Of a stretch of 32,917 nucleotides of DNA, positions 16,808 to 24,206 are shown piece after piece. The notes under the pieces were generated by a model, which had not been told where the DNA came from, ran no database searches, and saw only the letters and a program-made list of their open reading frames with translations. Each line of letters begins with the position of its first letter. Within the stretch, counting starts at the first letter, position 1. Source of the stretch: Actinomycetota bacterium (GTDB lineage Bacteria; Actinomycetota; Acidimicrobiia; IMCC26256; PALSA-610); NCBI GenBank assembly GCA_005772765.1, contig SXIR01000145.1, positions 1 through 32,917 on the forward strand. The letters are read 5' to 3'. The translations under genes and the position numbers were made by a program.

Positions 16808-17829
16808 ACGAGGTCGCCACCAGGTGGCGACGGACGTACTCGTAACGCGCCGGCGGCGAGCGCGACCGCGACGGAACCGCTGCCGAGCGCGCTCGCCACG
16901 ACCACCCGCCACAGCGGCGCCGGTCCGAGCGCCGGCAGCACTGCGTGGGTCAACCACGGGATGAGTGCGACTCCGAACGCAAGCGCCAAACCACCGAACC
17001 CGAACACGAGCCAGGGTGCAGCTGAACCCAGTCCTCGCCGGAGACGGAGCGCGCCCAGGGTCAGGACCACCCCGAGCAGCGTCGGCGCAAAGACCACGAG
17101 GCGCGTTCCGGTCGGTTCGGTACTCGCTCGCCACCGCGCGATCGACAGTGCAACACACCCGACGGCGAGTACGGCACCGATGATCACGAATCCGACGGCG
17201 CGACGTTCTCGGAGCACCAGCGCGCTCAGGATCGCGATGCCGACAACGAGCGCGATCGCCGACCAGACCGGTGGCGGCGACTCGCGGGTCGTCTCGCCAC
17301 GGACGATCGTCGTGACGCCGTCGACGGCGATCGTCACCTGCCACTCCGTCGACGCACCGGCGCCGGGATGGAGCCGGTGGTCATGCCAGCGCGCCGTGCG
17401 CCCGTCGCCCATGCGTTGCCATTGCGGCGCGGCAGACGCGTCGTAGCTGTCGGGGATCTCCGCAACGGTGTCGAGTCGGCGGTTGAGAAATGTCGCCGGC
17501 GATCGCTCGTTGCGCCACACGCCATCGTCGTCGATCCGCAGGTATTCCTCGCCGTCGTAGCCGAACACGATCACCTCGGCGCCGTCGGTCGTGAGGACGA
17601 CGTGTTCACCGAGGTCGGTGATGCGGGCCTGCACGCCGGGATGGTCCGGCACGATGTCGATGACGCGGGTTTGTGTGTTGACGGGGGCTTGTCCGGCGCT
17701 GCCGTGCGCGTCGGCGGGCGCGGCCATGAGCGTCACGGCGAGCGTGGCGACGCCCAGCAGGGCCGAGATCCGGAGCGCGCCGTCGATCGATGCGCCTGCG
17801 GCGAACCGGCGCCGACGCGTCGGTGTCAC
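16801..17829 (-). CDS. Exported membrane protein, possible metal-binding domain plus five TMs
   Basis: 342 residues, function unknown. A signal peptide ends AxA at 39-41 (PADA), so the mature protein would begin with His42 (HGSAG). The extracytoplasmic domain (about 42-200) contains VIVFGYDGEEYLRIDDDGVW, ERSPATFLNRR and a His cluster RWHDHRLHPG. Five TMs follow (about 210-340: VWSAIALVVGIAILSALVL, VGFVIIGAVLAVGCVALSI, and three more). GTG overlaps the Fur/Zur gene stop (GTGA), so the two are coupled. N-terminal His after signal cleavage is a feature of copper His-brace proteins; with the repressor link this suggests metal binding, but that is inference. Confidence 0.72.
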   Translation of the reverse strand: MTPTRRRRFAAGASIDGALRISALLGVATLAVTLMAAPADAHGSAGQAPVNTQTRVIDIVPDHPGVQARITDLGEHVVLTTDGAEVIVFGYDGEEYLRIDDDGVWRNERSPATFLNRRLDTVAEIPDSYDASAAPQWQRMGDGRTARWHDHRLHPGAGASTEWQVTIAVDGVTTIVRGETTRESPPPVWSAIALVVGIAILSALVLRERRAVGFVIIGAVLAVGCVALSIARWRASTEPTGTRLVVFAPTLLGVVLTLGALRLRRGLGSAAPWLVFGFGGLALAFGVALIPWLTHAVLPALGPAPLWRVVVASALGSGSVAVALAAGALRVRPSPPGGDLVQ

Positions 17830-18269
17830 GCGCAGTCCGCGCACATGCCGATCAAGTCGAGTCGGTGGTCGTCGACCCGAAACCCGCGTTGGCGCTGGAC
17901 GGTGGCGACCGTCGAGTTCACGGCACGCTCGAGCGAAGGCGTCGCCGCGAGATCTTCGACCCGTCCGCAACCGGAACACACCAGATGGTGGTGGTGTCCG
18001 GTGAGATCCGCGGTCAGTTCGTAGCGGGCGAACTCGTCGCGGGTCACGACCCGTTCGACGACACCCGCCTCTTCGAGCACGACCAAGTTGCGGTACGCGC
18101 TGCTTTGCGCCAAGGCCGAGTTGGCCTCGAGAACCTCGGGCAACGTCAACGGCCGATCGGTGTCCGAGAGGATCGCGAGGAGCGCGCGCCGACCGGATGT
18201 CAGCCGCTGGTTCACACCGCCGAGCCTGCGCTCGGCGACGGCCATGACATCTTCGATCCGGCGCGACAT
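17826..18269 (-). CDS. zur: Fur-family metal-responsive repressor, Zur-like
   Basis: 147-residue Fur-family regulator. The winged-helix half contains RRALLAILSDTDRPLTLPEV and SSAYRNLVVLEEAGVV (DNA-recognition helix). The sensor half has HHHH (92-95), CSGC (Cys98, Cys101), His135 and CADC (Cys143, Cys146), the structural Zn site and candidate sensing ligands. Zur is favoured over Fur because znuCB carry a matching operator about 3.4 kb away and the first ligand stretch is GHHHHLVC, but Fur-family members are hard to separate by sequence alone. It leads an operon with the His-started membrane protein. TACGAT lies 9 nt before the ATG, so the leader is very short or absent. Confidence 0.85.
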   Translation of the reverse strand: MSRRIEDVMAVAERRLGGVNQRLTSGRRALLAILSDTDRPLTLPEVLEANSALAQSSAYRNLVVLEEAGVVERVVTRDEFARYELTADLTGHHHHLVCSGCGRVEDLAATPSLERAVNSTVATVQRQRGFRVDDHRLDLIGMCADCA

Positions 18270-18278
18270 GATCGAGTC

Positions 18279-18310
18279 ATCGTACGGCCCGCCATCGCGA
18301 CCGATACGGT
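18279..18310. promoter_or_regulatory. Divergent promoters between the zur-like and SirB1-like genes
   Basis: TACGAT on the minus strand (18284-18279) is 9 nt before the zur-like ATG. TACGGT on the plus strand (18305-18310) is 9 nt before the GTG of the SirB1-like gene. No AT-rich Zur-type palindrome was seen in this 50-bp gap. Confidence 0.45.
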
Positions 18311-18319
18311 CGCGCGCCG

Positions 18320-19090
18320 GTGGACCCTCGTTCCGAGCTCGCCCGAGTCCTCGCGTCGCCGCGGCCGTCGCTGTTCGACGCCGCGTGGTGTGTCGCCCAA
18401 GTCGCGGGGCGGGTTCCGGATCGTGCCGACGTCGAAGCCGTGCTCGATGTTGTGGCGGCTTGCGTCCGGCGCGCCGATCTCGATGGTGTCGTCGCGACCC
18501 TGCGCGACTGTGGGTTCACCGGTCCGCGGGTCGGCTACGACGACCCGCGTCACAGCATGATCGACCTGGTCGTGACGGCAAGGGTGGGAATTCCCATCAG
18601 TTTGGCCATCGTGGCGATCGAGGTCGGGCGACGAGCCGGCGCTGATCTCTTGGCGATCGGGATGCCAGGCCACTTTCTCGTTGGGTCGGCCGAGCAGCCC
18701 GATCGGTTCGGTGATCCGTTCCACGGCCGCGTCATCGACCGTGACGAGTGTGCGGCCATCGTGCGTCGGCTGGCGGGTGGGGCTCGTTCGTTGCATCCGG
18801 GCGATCTCGATCCGACACCGCCCGGCGCAGTCGTCGCACGCATGCTCAACAATCTGATCGCAGGTCCGTGGGGTCGCGATCTCGTTCGCCTCGCAGCGTT
18901 GTGCGACCTGCAGATGGTCGTACCGCATCTTGCGACGGCCGAGCGGTTTGCGCTGGCGGGCCGGCTCGAGCTGCTCGGCCGCTTCGACGATGCCGCGACC
19001 CAGTTAGACGAGGTCGCGGCCCACACCGCCGGTTCGGCGCGTCGCCGGCTCGACGCTCGCGTCGTCGCGCACCGAGCGCGTTACAACTGA
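18320..19090 (+). CDS. SirB1/transglutaminase-like family protein
   Basis: 256-residue protein of the SirB1 family (DUF1347-type, transglutaminase-like fold). The family core is GIPISLAIVAIEVGRRAG followed by IGMPGHFLVG and DPFHGRVID. The C-terminal region (ARMLNNLI, then Leu/Ala-rich helices) resembles the TPR-like tail of such proteins. The catalytic Cys of true transglutaminases is not evident (the core reads GIPIS). Biochemical role unknown. GTG is chosen for its TACGGT element. The Lon-N gene starts 16 bp downstream, so the two form an operon. Confidence 0.82.
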   Translation: MDPRSELARVLASPRPSLFDAAWCVAQVAGRVPDRADVEAVLDVVAACVRRADLDGVVATLRDCGFTGPRVGYDDPRHSMIDLVVTARVGIPISLAIVAIEVGRRAGADLLAIGMPGHFLVGSAEQPDRFGDPFHGRVIDRDECAAIVRRLAGGARSLHPGDLDPTPPGAVVARMLNNLIAGPWGRDLVRLAALCDLQMVVPHLATAERFALAGRLELLGRFDDAATQLDEVAAHTAGSARRRLDARVVAHRARYN

Positions 19091-19106
19091 TGCGATCGCG
19101 ATTGTC

Positions 19107-19733
19107 ATGGTGAGCGAACTCGCGATGTTCCCGTTGGGCACCGTGGTGCTCCCGTACTCCCTGCTCCCGCTCCATGTGTTCGAGCCGCGGTATCGAGCGC
19201 TGGTGCAAGCCGCGCTCGCCGACAATTCGGAGTTCGGCACGGTGCTCATCGAACGAGGTTCGGAGGTTGGCGGCGGCGACGTTCGCTTTGGCATTGGCAC
19301 GCGGGTGCGGTTGGTGCACTGTGAACAGTTCCCCGACGGTCGGTACGCGATCGCCGTTGCCGGGGTCGGACGGCTGCGGATCGTGGAGTGGCTTGCCGAC
19401 GATCCGTTCCCGCGAGCGCGCGTGGAGTCGATCGACGAACGAGTTGGTCACGGTGATGTGACGCGAGCCCGACGCGTCGTCGAGGCTCGTGTCGCTGCGG
19501 TCCATGAGTGTTGGGCTCGGCTCGATCCCCGGTTCGACGCGACACGGTGGTCGCCCCTCGATGTCGATCCCGTGATCGCGAGCTACGAGTTGTGCGCGCG
19601 GGGCGGACTCGATGGCCTCGACGCGCTGCGCGTGCTGGAGGCACCCGACGTCGGGACGCGTCTCGAACTCCTCGCGGAACTCCTGGCGGATCAACTGGTG
19701 TTGTTGCGAGCTCGTCTCGATGGCGAAGGCTGA
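19107..19733 (+). CDS. Lon N-terminal (LON substrate-binding) domain protein
   Basis: 208 residues consisting of a single PUA-like LON domain without ATPase or protease parts. It begins ELAMFPLGTVVLPYSLLPLH with VFEPRYRALV, and continues through FGTVLIERG, GTRVRLVHCEQFPDGRYAI and VAGVGRLRI, the full pattern of the family. The helical C-terminal part is also as in stand-alone members. Function unknown; substrate or partner recognition is likely. A GTG one codon downstream is an alternative start. Confidence 0.88.
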   Translation: MVSELAMFPLGTVVLPYSLLPLHVFEPRYRALVQAALADNSEFGTVLIERGSEVGGGDVRFGIGTRVRLVHCEQFPDGRYAIAVAGVGRLRIVEWLADDPFPRARVESIDERVGHGDVTRARRVVEARVAAVHECWARLDPRFDATRWSPLDVDPVIASYELCARGGLDGLDALRVLEAPDVGTRLELLAELLADQLVLLRARLDGEG

Positions 19734-19754
19734 TCGCACCACCGCCGTACGGGT

Positions 19755-19760
19755 TAGTTT
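19755..19760 (+). promoter_or_regulatory. -10 element TAGTTT for a leaderless small-gene transcript
   Basis: TAGTTT ends 6 nt before the GTG at 19767, the leaderless layout. GGGGAGG, which could be mistaken for a ribosome site, abuts the GTG and is too close to act as one. Confidence 0.5.
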
Positions 19761-19766
19761 GGGGAG

Positions 19767-20036
19767 GTGGACGACGTACATGACGAACTTGCCGACGCTG
19801 GCGAGTCGGCCGGGCTGGCCGAGGACCCTGCAACCGAGGTCCGGGGCGAGGCTGGCGACGCACGCAGCGGGGCCGCGCCCACCCAATCCTCCGAGACCGC
19901 CGAACTCGCCGAGAACGCCGAGAACGCCGAGAACGCGACCCCATCGTTGGCCGACGACGTGGCGTTGACGGGGGAACTCGAGGCGGATCTGGCCGCGGTC
20001 GAGGCCGAACTCGCTGCGCTCGAACCCAGCGGCTGA
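19767..20036 (+). CDS. Small acidic protein of unknown function
   Basis: 89 residues, strongly acidic and Ala/Glu-rich, not recognised. It has no Cys, a short ENAENAEN repeat (9-bp DNA repeat near 19910-19936) and a C-terminal predicted helix LEADLAAVEAELAALE. It looks disordered with a short coiled coil. GTG is supported by TAGTTT 6 nt upstream. It is followed 17 bp later by the MoaD/ThiS gene. Coding status is likely but not certain. Confidence 0.6.
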   Translation: MDDVHDELADAGESAGLAEDPATEVRGEAGDARSGAAPTQSSETAELAENAENAENATPSLADDVALTGELEADLAAVEAELAALEPSG

Positions 20037-20053
20037 CCCCGCAGTGCGATGAC

Positions 20054-20311
20054 GTGAGTGCGCCCCGCGTGCGTCTGTTGTTGTTCGCCGCGGCACGCGA
20101 AACCGCCGGTGGATCCAGTTTCGATCGCCAGGCTGCGACGCTCGGAGACCTGCTCGCACAGGCCGCGGCCGACTTCGGGCCTGACTTTGCCGCGGTGTTG
20201 GGCACGGCTCGGGTGTGGGTGAACGGCGACGAGCCCGAGTCGGGCGGTGCGACGCCCTTGCGCGACGGCGACGAGATCGCGGTGTTGCCCCCGGTCAGCG
20301 GCGGATCCTGA
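20054..20311 (+). CDS. MoaD/ThiS-family sulfur-carrier protein with one residue after Gly-Gly
   Basis: 85-residue ubiquitin-like sulfur carrier. RVRLLLFAAARETAG opens the fold and VWVNGDEP...LRDGDEIAVLPPVSGG closes it, matching MoaD. In the family the C-terminal Gly-Gly is adenylated and thiocarboxylated, so it must be the end of the chain; here the last codons read Gly-Gly-Ser-stop. The Ser would have to be removed first, as JAMM-type proteases do for some carriers. No MoeB/MoaE or other molybdopterin gene is in the window, so MoaD versus another carrier (CysO-like) is open. Confidence 0.83.
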   Translation: MSAPRVRLLLFAAARETAGGSSFDRQAATLGDLLAQAAADFGPDFAAVLGTARVWVNGDEPESGGATPLRDGDEIAVLPPVSGGS

Positions 20312-20393
20312 CGGCTGGCGCCCGATTCGGGCGATTTCGGAGGGTTTCCGTTGGGAGTGGCCGCGGTGATCCCACTACGGTGATGACGCTGTC

Positions 20394-21446
20394 ATGGCTC
20401 GCTTCCGCAGGATCTCCGTTCTCATCGCCGCGGTCTCGCTGGTCCCGGTCGGTGCATCGTCGGCTCGAGCCGACGATGCTGTCGACGCGGCAGTCGAGCG
20501 CGTCGAAGCGGCGCAGGCCGAACTGCAGCGGCTGACCGACGAGTTCGAAGGTGCCAACGCCAAGCGCTACGAACTCGAAGACGAAGCTCTTGCGCTCGAA
20601 GCCGACATCGCCGCGACCCAGGCCAGACTGCGTGCCGCTCGGCAGATCTCGGCCCGGCAGGCGGTCGACGACTACGCCTCCGGCGTCGACCCGACCGAGT
20701 TCGACATCTTCGACGACGGTTCGGTCATGGACGCCGCGCGCCGCGAAGAGATGCTCGACGTGATCCAGTCGAAGAACGTCGAGGCGTTCGACGATCTGCG
20801 AGCGCTGATGCAAGACGAACGTTTACAACAAGACGAACTCGACTACACCCGATCGCAGCAAGAAGATCTCCTCGACGAACTCGCCGATCGCCAGCTGGCC
20901 ATGGAGGGAGCGCTGCGTCGGGCGGAGGAGGCCGAAGCCGAGGCCCGCACCGACGCCGAGCGGCGCGCGGCTGCGGCCGCCGCCGCGGCCGCCCGCGCCA
21001 ACATCGACGACGACGATGAAGGCCAGATCACCGGCGGCGGCGGCCAGATCATCGGGTCGGGTGACTGGGTCTGTCCCGTCCAAGGCCCCCGCGCATTCTC
21101 GGACACCTTCGGCGCCCCACGTTCGGGTGGTCGCCGTCACCAAGGTGTCGACATGATGAGCCCGATGGGGACTCCGTTGGTCGCGGTAGTCGGCGGAAGC
21201 GTGAACCACAGTTCGTCGAACCTCGGCGGGAACCAGGTGTGGTTGCACGGCAACGACGGCAACACGTACTTCTACGCTCACCTCTCGAGCTACGCGGGTG
21301 GCCCGAGGTCGGTCAGCGCGGGTGAGATCGTTGGCTACAACGGCGACACCGGCAATGCGCGAGGGAATCCCCACTTGCACTTCGAGATCCATCCTGGCGG
21401 CGGTTCCGCGGTGAATCCGTACCCGACCGTCGCCCGAGCCTGCTGA
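20394..21446 (+). CDS. Secreted coiled-coil M23 metallopeptidase (EnvC/PcsB-like layout)
   Basis: 350-residue predicted peptidoglycan endopeptidase. The signal peptide is at about 1-26 (ISVLIAAVSLVPVGASSARA). A coiled coil runs from about 28 to 200, ending in a poly-Ala stretch, followed by a Gly-rich linker and the M23 (LytM) domain from about 225. Zn ligands are present: His249 and Asp253 (HQGVD) and His329 in HLHFE (327-331), with YFYAHL as the other conserved His. It is therefore probably catalytically active. The coiled coil is homologous to that of the protein at 4024-5070. In other bacteria this architecture is controlled by FtsEX; no ftsEX is in this window. TACGGT at 20376-20381 may be the -10. 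Confidence 0.87.
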   Translation: MARFRRISVLIAAVSLVPVGASSARADDAVDAAVERVEAAQAELQRLTDEFEGANAKRYELEDEALALEADIAATQARLRAARQISARQAVDDYASGVDPTEFDIFDDGSVMDAARREEMLDVIQSKNVEAFDDLRALMQDERLQQDELDYTRSQQEDLLDELADRQLAMEGALRRAEEAEAEARTDAERRAAAAAAAAARANIDDDDEGQITGGGGQIIGSGDWVCPVQGPRAFSDTFGAPRSGGRRHQGVDMMSPMGTPLVAVVGGSVNHSSSNLGGNQVWLHGNDGNTYFYAHLSSYAGGPRSVSAGEIVGYNGDTGNARGNPHLHFEIHPGGGSAVNPYPTVARAC

Positions 21447-21535
21447 ACCGGGCGGTCACGGCGGTCAAATCGCGTATTCCTTGCGATCAGTGGCCGACGC
21501 GCCGATGAAGCACCAACTGCCGGAGGATTTGGGCA

Positions 21536-21541
21536 TACCCT
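21536..21541 (+). promoter_or_regulatory. Possible -10 element (TACCCT) for the RsiG-like gene
   Basis: TACCCT lies 18 nt before the TTG (21560) and 24 nt before GTG (21566). It would give a leader of about 12-18 nt with no ribosome site. Confidence 0.35.
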
Positions 21542-21559
21542 GCCCACGTCTCGCACACC

Positions 21560-22075
21560 TTGGGGGTGATCACCACGGAACGGATCGAACGCGTGCTCGA
21601 CCCCGGATACGCCGCGGATCTGGGCGGTCGCGACTCCGACACCCTGCGCACCATGAAGTCCGAATGTGCTGCGCTCGAGAACTCGGTCAGCTACGCCCGG
21701 CGTCTGGCGCAGGGTCGAATCGAAATCCTCGAAGCCGAACAGCTCCGTCGGGCCGAGGGCCGGCCGCTCAGCGACCTCATCGATCGGTTGCCGCAGATCC
21801 TCGGGGCTGACGCGGGACGGGCCGATGTCGCACACACGCGCCTGGCCGAACCCGAGACCGAGATCGTCGAACTGCATTGGGGGCAAGGTGAGGAGCGGCT
21901 CCTCGCCGACGACTCCCTCGCGAACCTGCCGACGCTGTCGGATCCCGATCTCGCGTCGAGCATCTCGGCGTTGCGTGACTTCGAACGCGAACTGTCGGTC
22001 TGTCGACGTTCGCTGCATTCGGTGATCGATGGAATCGAACACGAAATCGCCACTCGGGCCGCGGCCGGGAACTGA
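21560..22075 (+). CDS. RsiG/AmfC-like protein (candidate c-di-GMP-responsive anti-sigma factor)
   Basis: 171 residues (TTG start; GTG at 21566 is an alternative, two codons shorter). Two helical segments carry the spacing of the RsiG c-di-GMP motif E-x3-S-x2-R-x3-Q-x3-D. Copy 1 is E40-S44-R47-Q51-E55 (last Asp replaced by Glu); copy 2 is E142-S146-R149-H153-D157 (Gln replaced by His). In Streptomyces, RsiG bound to c-di-GMP sequesters the sigma factor WhiG through an antiparallel two-helix coiled coil, with one motif per helix, which fits this layout. The family is often labelled aerial mycelium formation protein. The next gene, an XRE regulator, starts 5 bp downstream. No sigma factor lies in the window. 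Function inferred from motif and context. Confidence 0.72.
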   Translation: MGVITTERIERVLDPGYAADLGGRDSDTLRTMKSECAALENSVSYARRLAQGRIEILEAEQLRRAEGRPLSDLIDRLPQILGADAGRADVAHTRLAEPETEIVELHWGQGEERLLADDSLANLPTLSDPDLASSISALRDFERELSVCRRSLHSVIDGIEHEIATRAAAGN

Positions 22076-22080
22076 TCGCC

Positions 22081-22497
22081 GTGCCGACGGGCCGCGCGGG
22101 CTCGATGCCCGGTGATCTCGAGTCTCGGCTCGCCGAACTAGGAACCTTCATCCGCGACCAGCGGCGCAACGCACGATTGTCGTTGCGCAAGCTGAGTGAA
22201 GCCGCCGGTATCTCGAATCCCTACCTGAGCCAGATCGAGCGCGGGCTGCGCAAGCCTTCGGCCGAAATTCTCCAGTCGATTGCCAAAGGGCTGCGCATCT
22301 CGGCCGAGACGCTGTACGAACGCGCCGGGCTCCTCGACGAACGCAGCGACGTGTTCGATCTGGTCGGTGAGATCTTGCGAGATCCGACGATCTCGGATCG
22401 TCAAAAGGACGCGCTGGTGTCCATCTATCGCTCGTTCCAGGCCGAAACCGCCGCTGCCGAACCACGCGCCGAGACCGAGGACACCACCGACCGGTAG
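22081..22497 (+). CDS. XRE-family helix-turn-helix transcriptional regulator
   Basis: 138 residues. The HTH_XRE domain spans about 19-78: LGTFIRDQRRNARLSLRKLS, ISNPYLSQIERGLRKPSAEI and LQSIAKGLRISAETLYERAG. It shows the canonical recognition helix and the NPYLSQIERG block common in actinobacterial homologues. A helical C-terminal part (about 85-120, VGEILRDPTISDRQKDALVS) and an acidic tail follow. It is cytosolic and probably dimeric. GTG lies 5 bp after the RsiG-like stop, so the two are probably co-transcribed. The TAG stop also serves as part of the predicted mshA -10. Targets unknown; mshA is a natural candidate. Confidence 0.88.
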   Translation: MPTGRAGSMPGDLESRLAELGTFIRDQRRNARLSLRKLSEAAGISNPYLSQIERGLRKPSAEILQSIAKGLRISAETLYERAGLLDERSDVFDLVGEILRDPTISDRQKDALVSIYRSFQAETAAAEPRAETEDTTDR

Positions 22498-22500
22498 CCT
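22495..22500 (+). promoter_or_regulatory. -10 element TAGCCT for leaderless mshA
   Basis: TAGCCT is followed by 7 nt and GTG (22508). Its TAG is the stop codon of the upstream XRE gene. Confidence 0.5.
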
Positions 22501-22507
22501 TGCTGTC

Positions 22508-23725
22508 GTGGTCCGGCGGGTCGCGGCGTTCAGCGTGCATACCTCTCCGCTCGCCCCTCCGGGCAGCGGTGACGGTGGCGGCATGAATGTCTACGTCGAT
22601 TCGCTCGCCCGGGCATTGGGCGAAGCCGGCGTCACCGTCGACGTGTTGGCGCGAGCCGACGATCGCAACTCCGGCATCGTCGAAGTGACCGACAGCTATC
22701 GCGTTGTGCACCTCGACGTCGGCCCGCGTCGCTCACTCCACCGCGGTGCGTGGACATCGCTCATCGACCCATACACCGAAGCGGCGCGCTCGTTCATCCG
22801 CGCGAACGGCGACTACGACGTCTTGCACGCGCACTACTGGTTGTCGGGCGCGATCGCGCACCGCCTCAAGCACGAGCTCGACCGGCCGCTGGTCTCGACG
22901 TTCCACACACTCGCGCTCGTGAAATCGGCGGCCGGCTTCTCCGACGACGACACCCGCGCGCAGATCGAACGCGACGTCGTTCGGTGTTCCGATCTCATGC
23001 TCGCGAACACGCGCGACGAAGCCGAACAACTCATCGGCCTGTACGAAGCAGACGCAACGCGCGTCGAGATCGTTCCACCTGGGGTCGACCATGTCGCGTT
23101 CTCACCCGTAGGTGATCGCAACATCGATCGCGCGGCACTCGGCGTCGAGGGACACAAGGTCGTGTTGTTCGCCGGCCGCATCCAACCGCTGAAAGGCGCC
23201 GACGTTGCGATCCGGCTCGTCGCGGCACTGAAAGATCCGCACGTACTGTTGTTGTTGGTCGGCGGTCCGAGCGGCATCGATGGCGAGCGCGAGCTGCGGC
23301 GGCTGCATGCGCTGGTCGATGAGACTGGCCTCGCCGACCAGGTGCGCTTCGTCGGTCCTCAGGAGCACAACGCGCTCGCGCGTTATTACCGAGCGGCCGA
23401 TGTCTGTGTCGTGCCCAGCCGGACCGAATCGTTCGGGCTCGTCGCGCTCGAGGCGCAGTCATGCGGCACGCCCGTGGTCGCTTCCGCGGTCGGCGGATTG
23501 CGTCTGGCGGTCGACGACCACCGCAGCGGTGTGCTCGTCGGTTGCTGCGACGCGAACAACTTCGTCGAACCGGTGCGGCGCATCCTCGACGACGCCGCCT
23601 ATCGCGAGGAGTTGGCAAGGGGTGCGGTCGCGCACGCGGCCACGTTCTCGTGGGCGATCGCCGCCGCGCGGCTGCGCCGGCACTACAGCGATCTGACGGC
23701 ACGCGAACCCGTGCGTTGCGCCTGA
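22508..23725 (+). CDS. mshA: D-inositol-3-phosphate glycosyltransferase (mycothiol synthesis)
   Basis: First committed enzyme of mycothiol biosynthesis: transfers GlcNAc from UDP-GlcNAc to inositol-3-phosphate. 405-residue GT-B (GT4) enzyme. The N-terminus reads RVAAFSVHTSPLAPPGSGDG then GGMNVYV, the hallmark MshA block (usually SPLAQPGTGDAGGMNVYV). Other motifs are DVLHAHYWLSG, VSTFHTL, VEIVPPGVDH and the sugar-nucleotide site SRTESFGLVALEAQSCGTPV with its E-x7-E. GTG is set by TAGCCT 7 nt upstream. A YbjN-like gene follows after 9 bp, the same order as Rv0486-Rv0487 in M. tuberculosis. General GT4 enzymes are similar, but the N-terminal block and synteny make mshA likely. Confidence 0.9.
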   Translation: MVRRVAAFSVHTSPLAPPGSGDGGGMNVYVDSLARALGEAGVTVDVLARADDRNSGIVEVTDSYRVVHLDVGPRRSLHRGAWTSLIDPYTEAARSFIRANGDYDVLHAHYWLSGAIAHRLKHELDRPLVSTFHTLALVKSAAGFSDDDTRAQIERDVVRCSDLMLANTRDEAEQLIGLYEADATRVEIVPPGVDHVAFSPVGDRNIDRAALGVEGHKVVLFAGRIQPLKGADVAIRLVAALKDPHVLLLLVGGPSGIDGERELRRLHALVDETGLADQVRFVGPQEHNALARYYRAADVCVVPSRTESFGLVALEAQSCGTPVVASAVGGLRLAVDDHRSGVLVGCCDANNFVEPVRRILDDAAYREELARGAVAHAATFSWAIAAARLRRHYSDLTAREPVRCA

Positions 23726-23734
23726 GCGCACGCG

Positions 23735-24202
23735 ATGTCTGCCGACCAACCGATCACGTTCGATCACGGAGCCATGCTCGAGGCCCGAACGTTGCTCGAC
23801 GACCACCTCTTCGGCGACGTTGCCAACGAAGACTGGGTGCAGGCGGTCGAACACGACCCCGAGATCTGGCGTTGGTACGTCCGGTTCGGCTGTGATGGTC
23901 GCGATGCGGCGACGATCTACTTCGATCTGCATCAACGGTCGCTGCACTACGAGGTCTATTTCTTGCCCGATCCACCGGCGAACCATGAGGCGCTGTACCG
24001 GGCCGCGCTGCGGTGGAACCACGATGCCTACGGGGCCCGGTTCTCGATCGGAGCCGACGGCGAGTTGTACCTGACCGGCCGGGTGTTGCTCGAGCATCTC
24101 GATCGCGCCGAACTGGATCGGATCATTGGGGTGCTCTACACGCTGGTCGACCGATACTTCCCGGCCGCGGTGCGCCTCGCGTTCGGAACCTCAACCTCAT
24201 AA
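23735..24202 (+). CDS. YbjN-domain protein (mshA-linked)
   Basis: 155 residues of the YbjN / type III secretion chaperone-like fold. The core shows WRWYVRFGCDGRDAATIYFD, LHYEVYFLPDPPANHEALYR and AVRFSIG-like sequence (ARFSIGADGELYLTGRVL), ending with a helical segment. The family often binds partner proteins; its role beside mshA is unknown. It lies 9 bp after mshA and is likely on the same mRNA. Confidence 0.82.
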   Translation: MSADQPITFDHGAMLEARTLLDDHLFGDVANEDWVQAVEHDPEIWRWYVRFGCDGRDAATIYFDLHQRSLHYEVYFLPDPPANHEALYRAALRWNHDAYGARFSIGADGELYLTGRVLLEHLDRAELDRIIGVLYTLVDRYFPAAVRLAFGTSTS

Positions 24203-24206
24203 GGTC

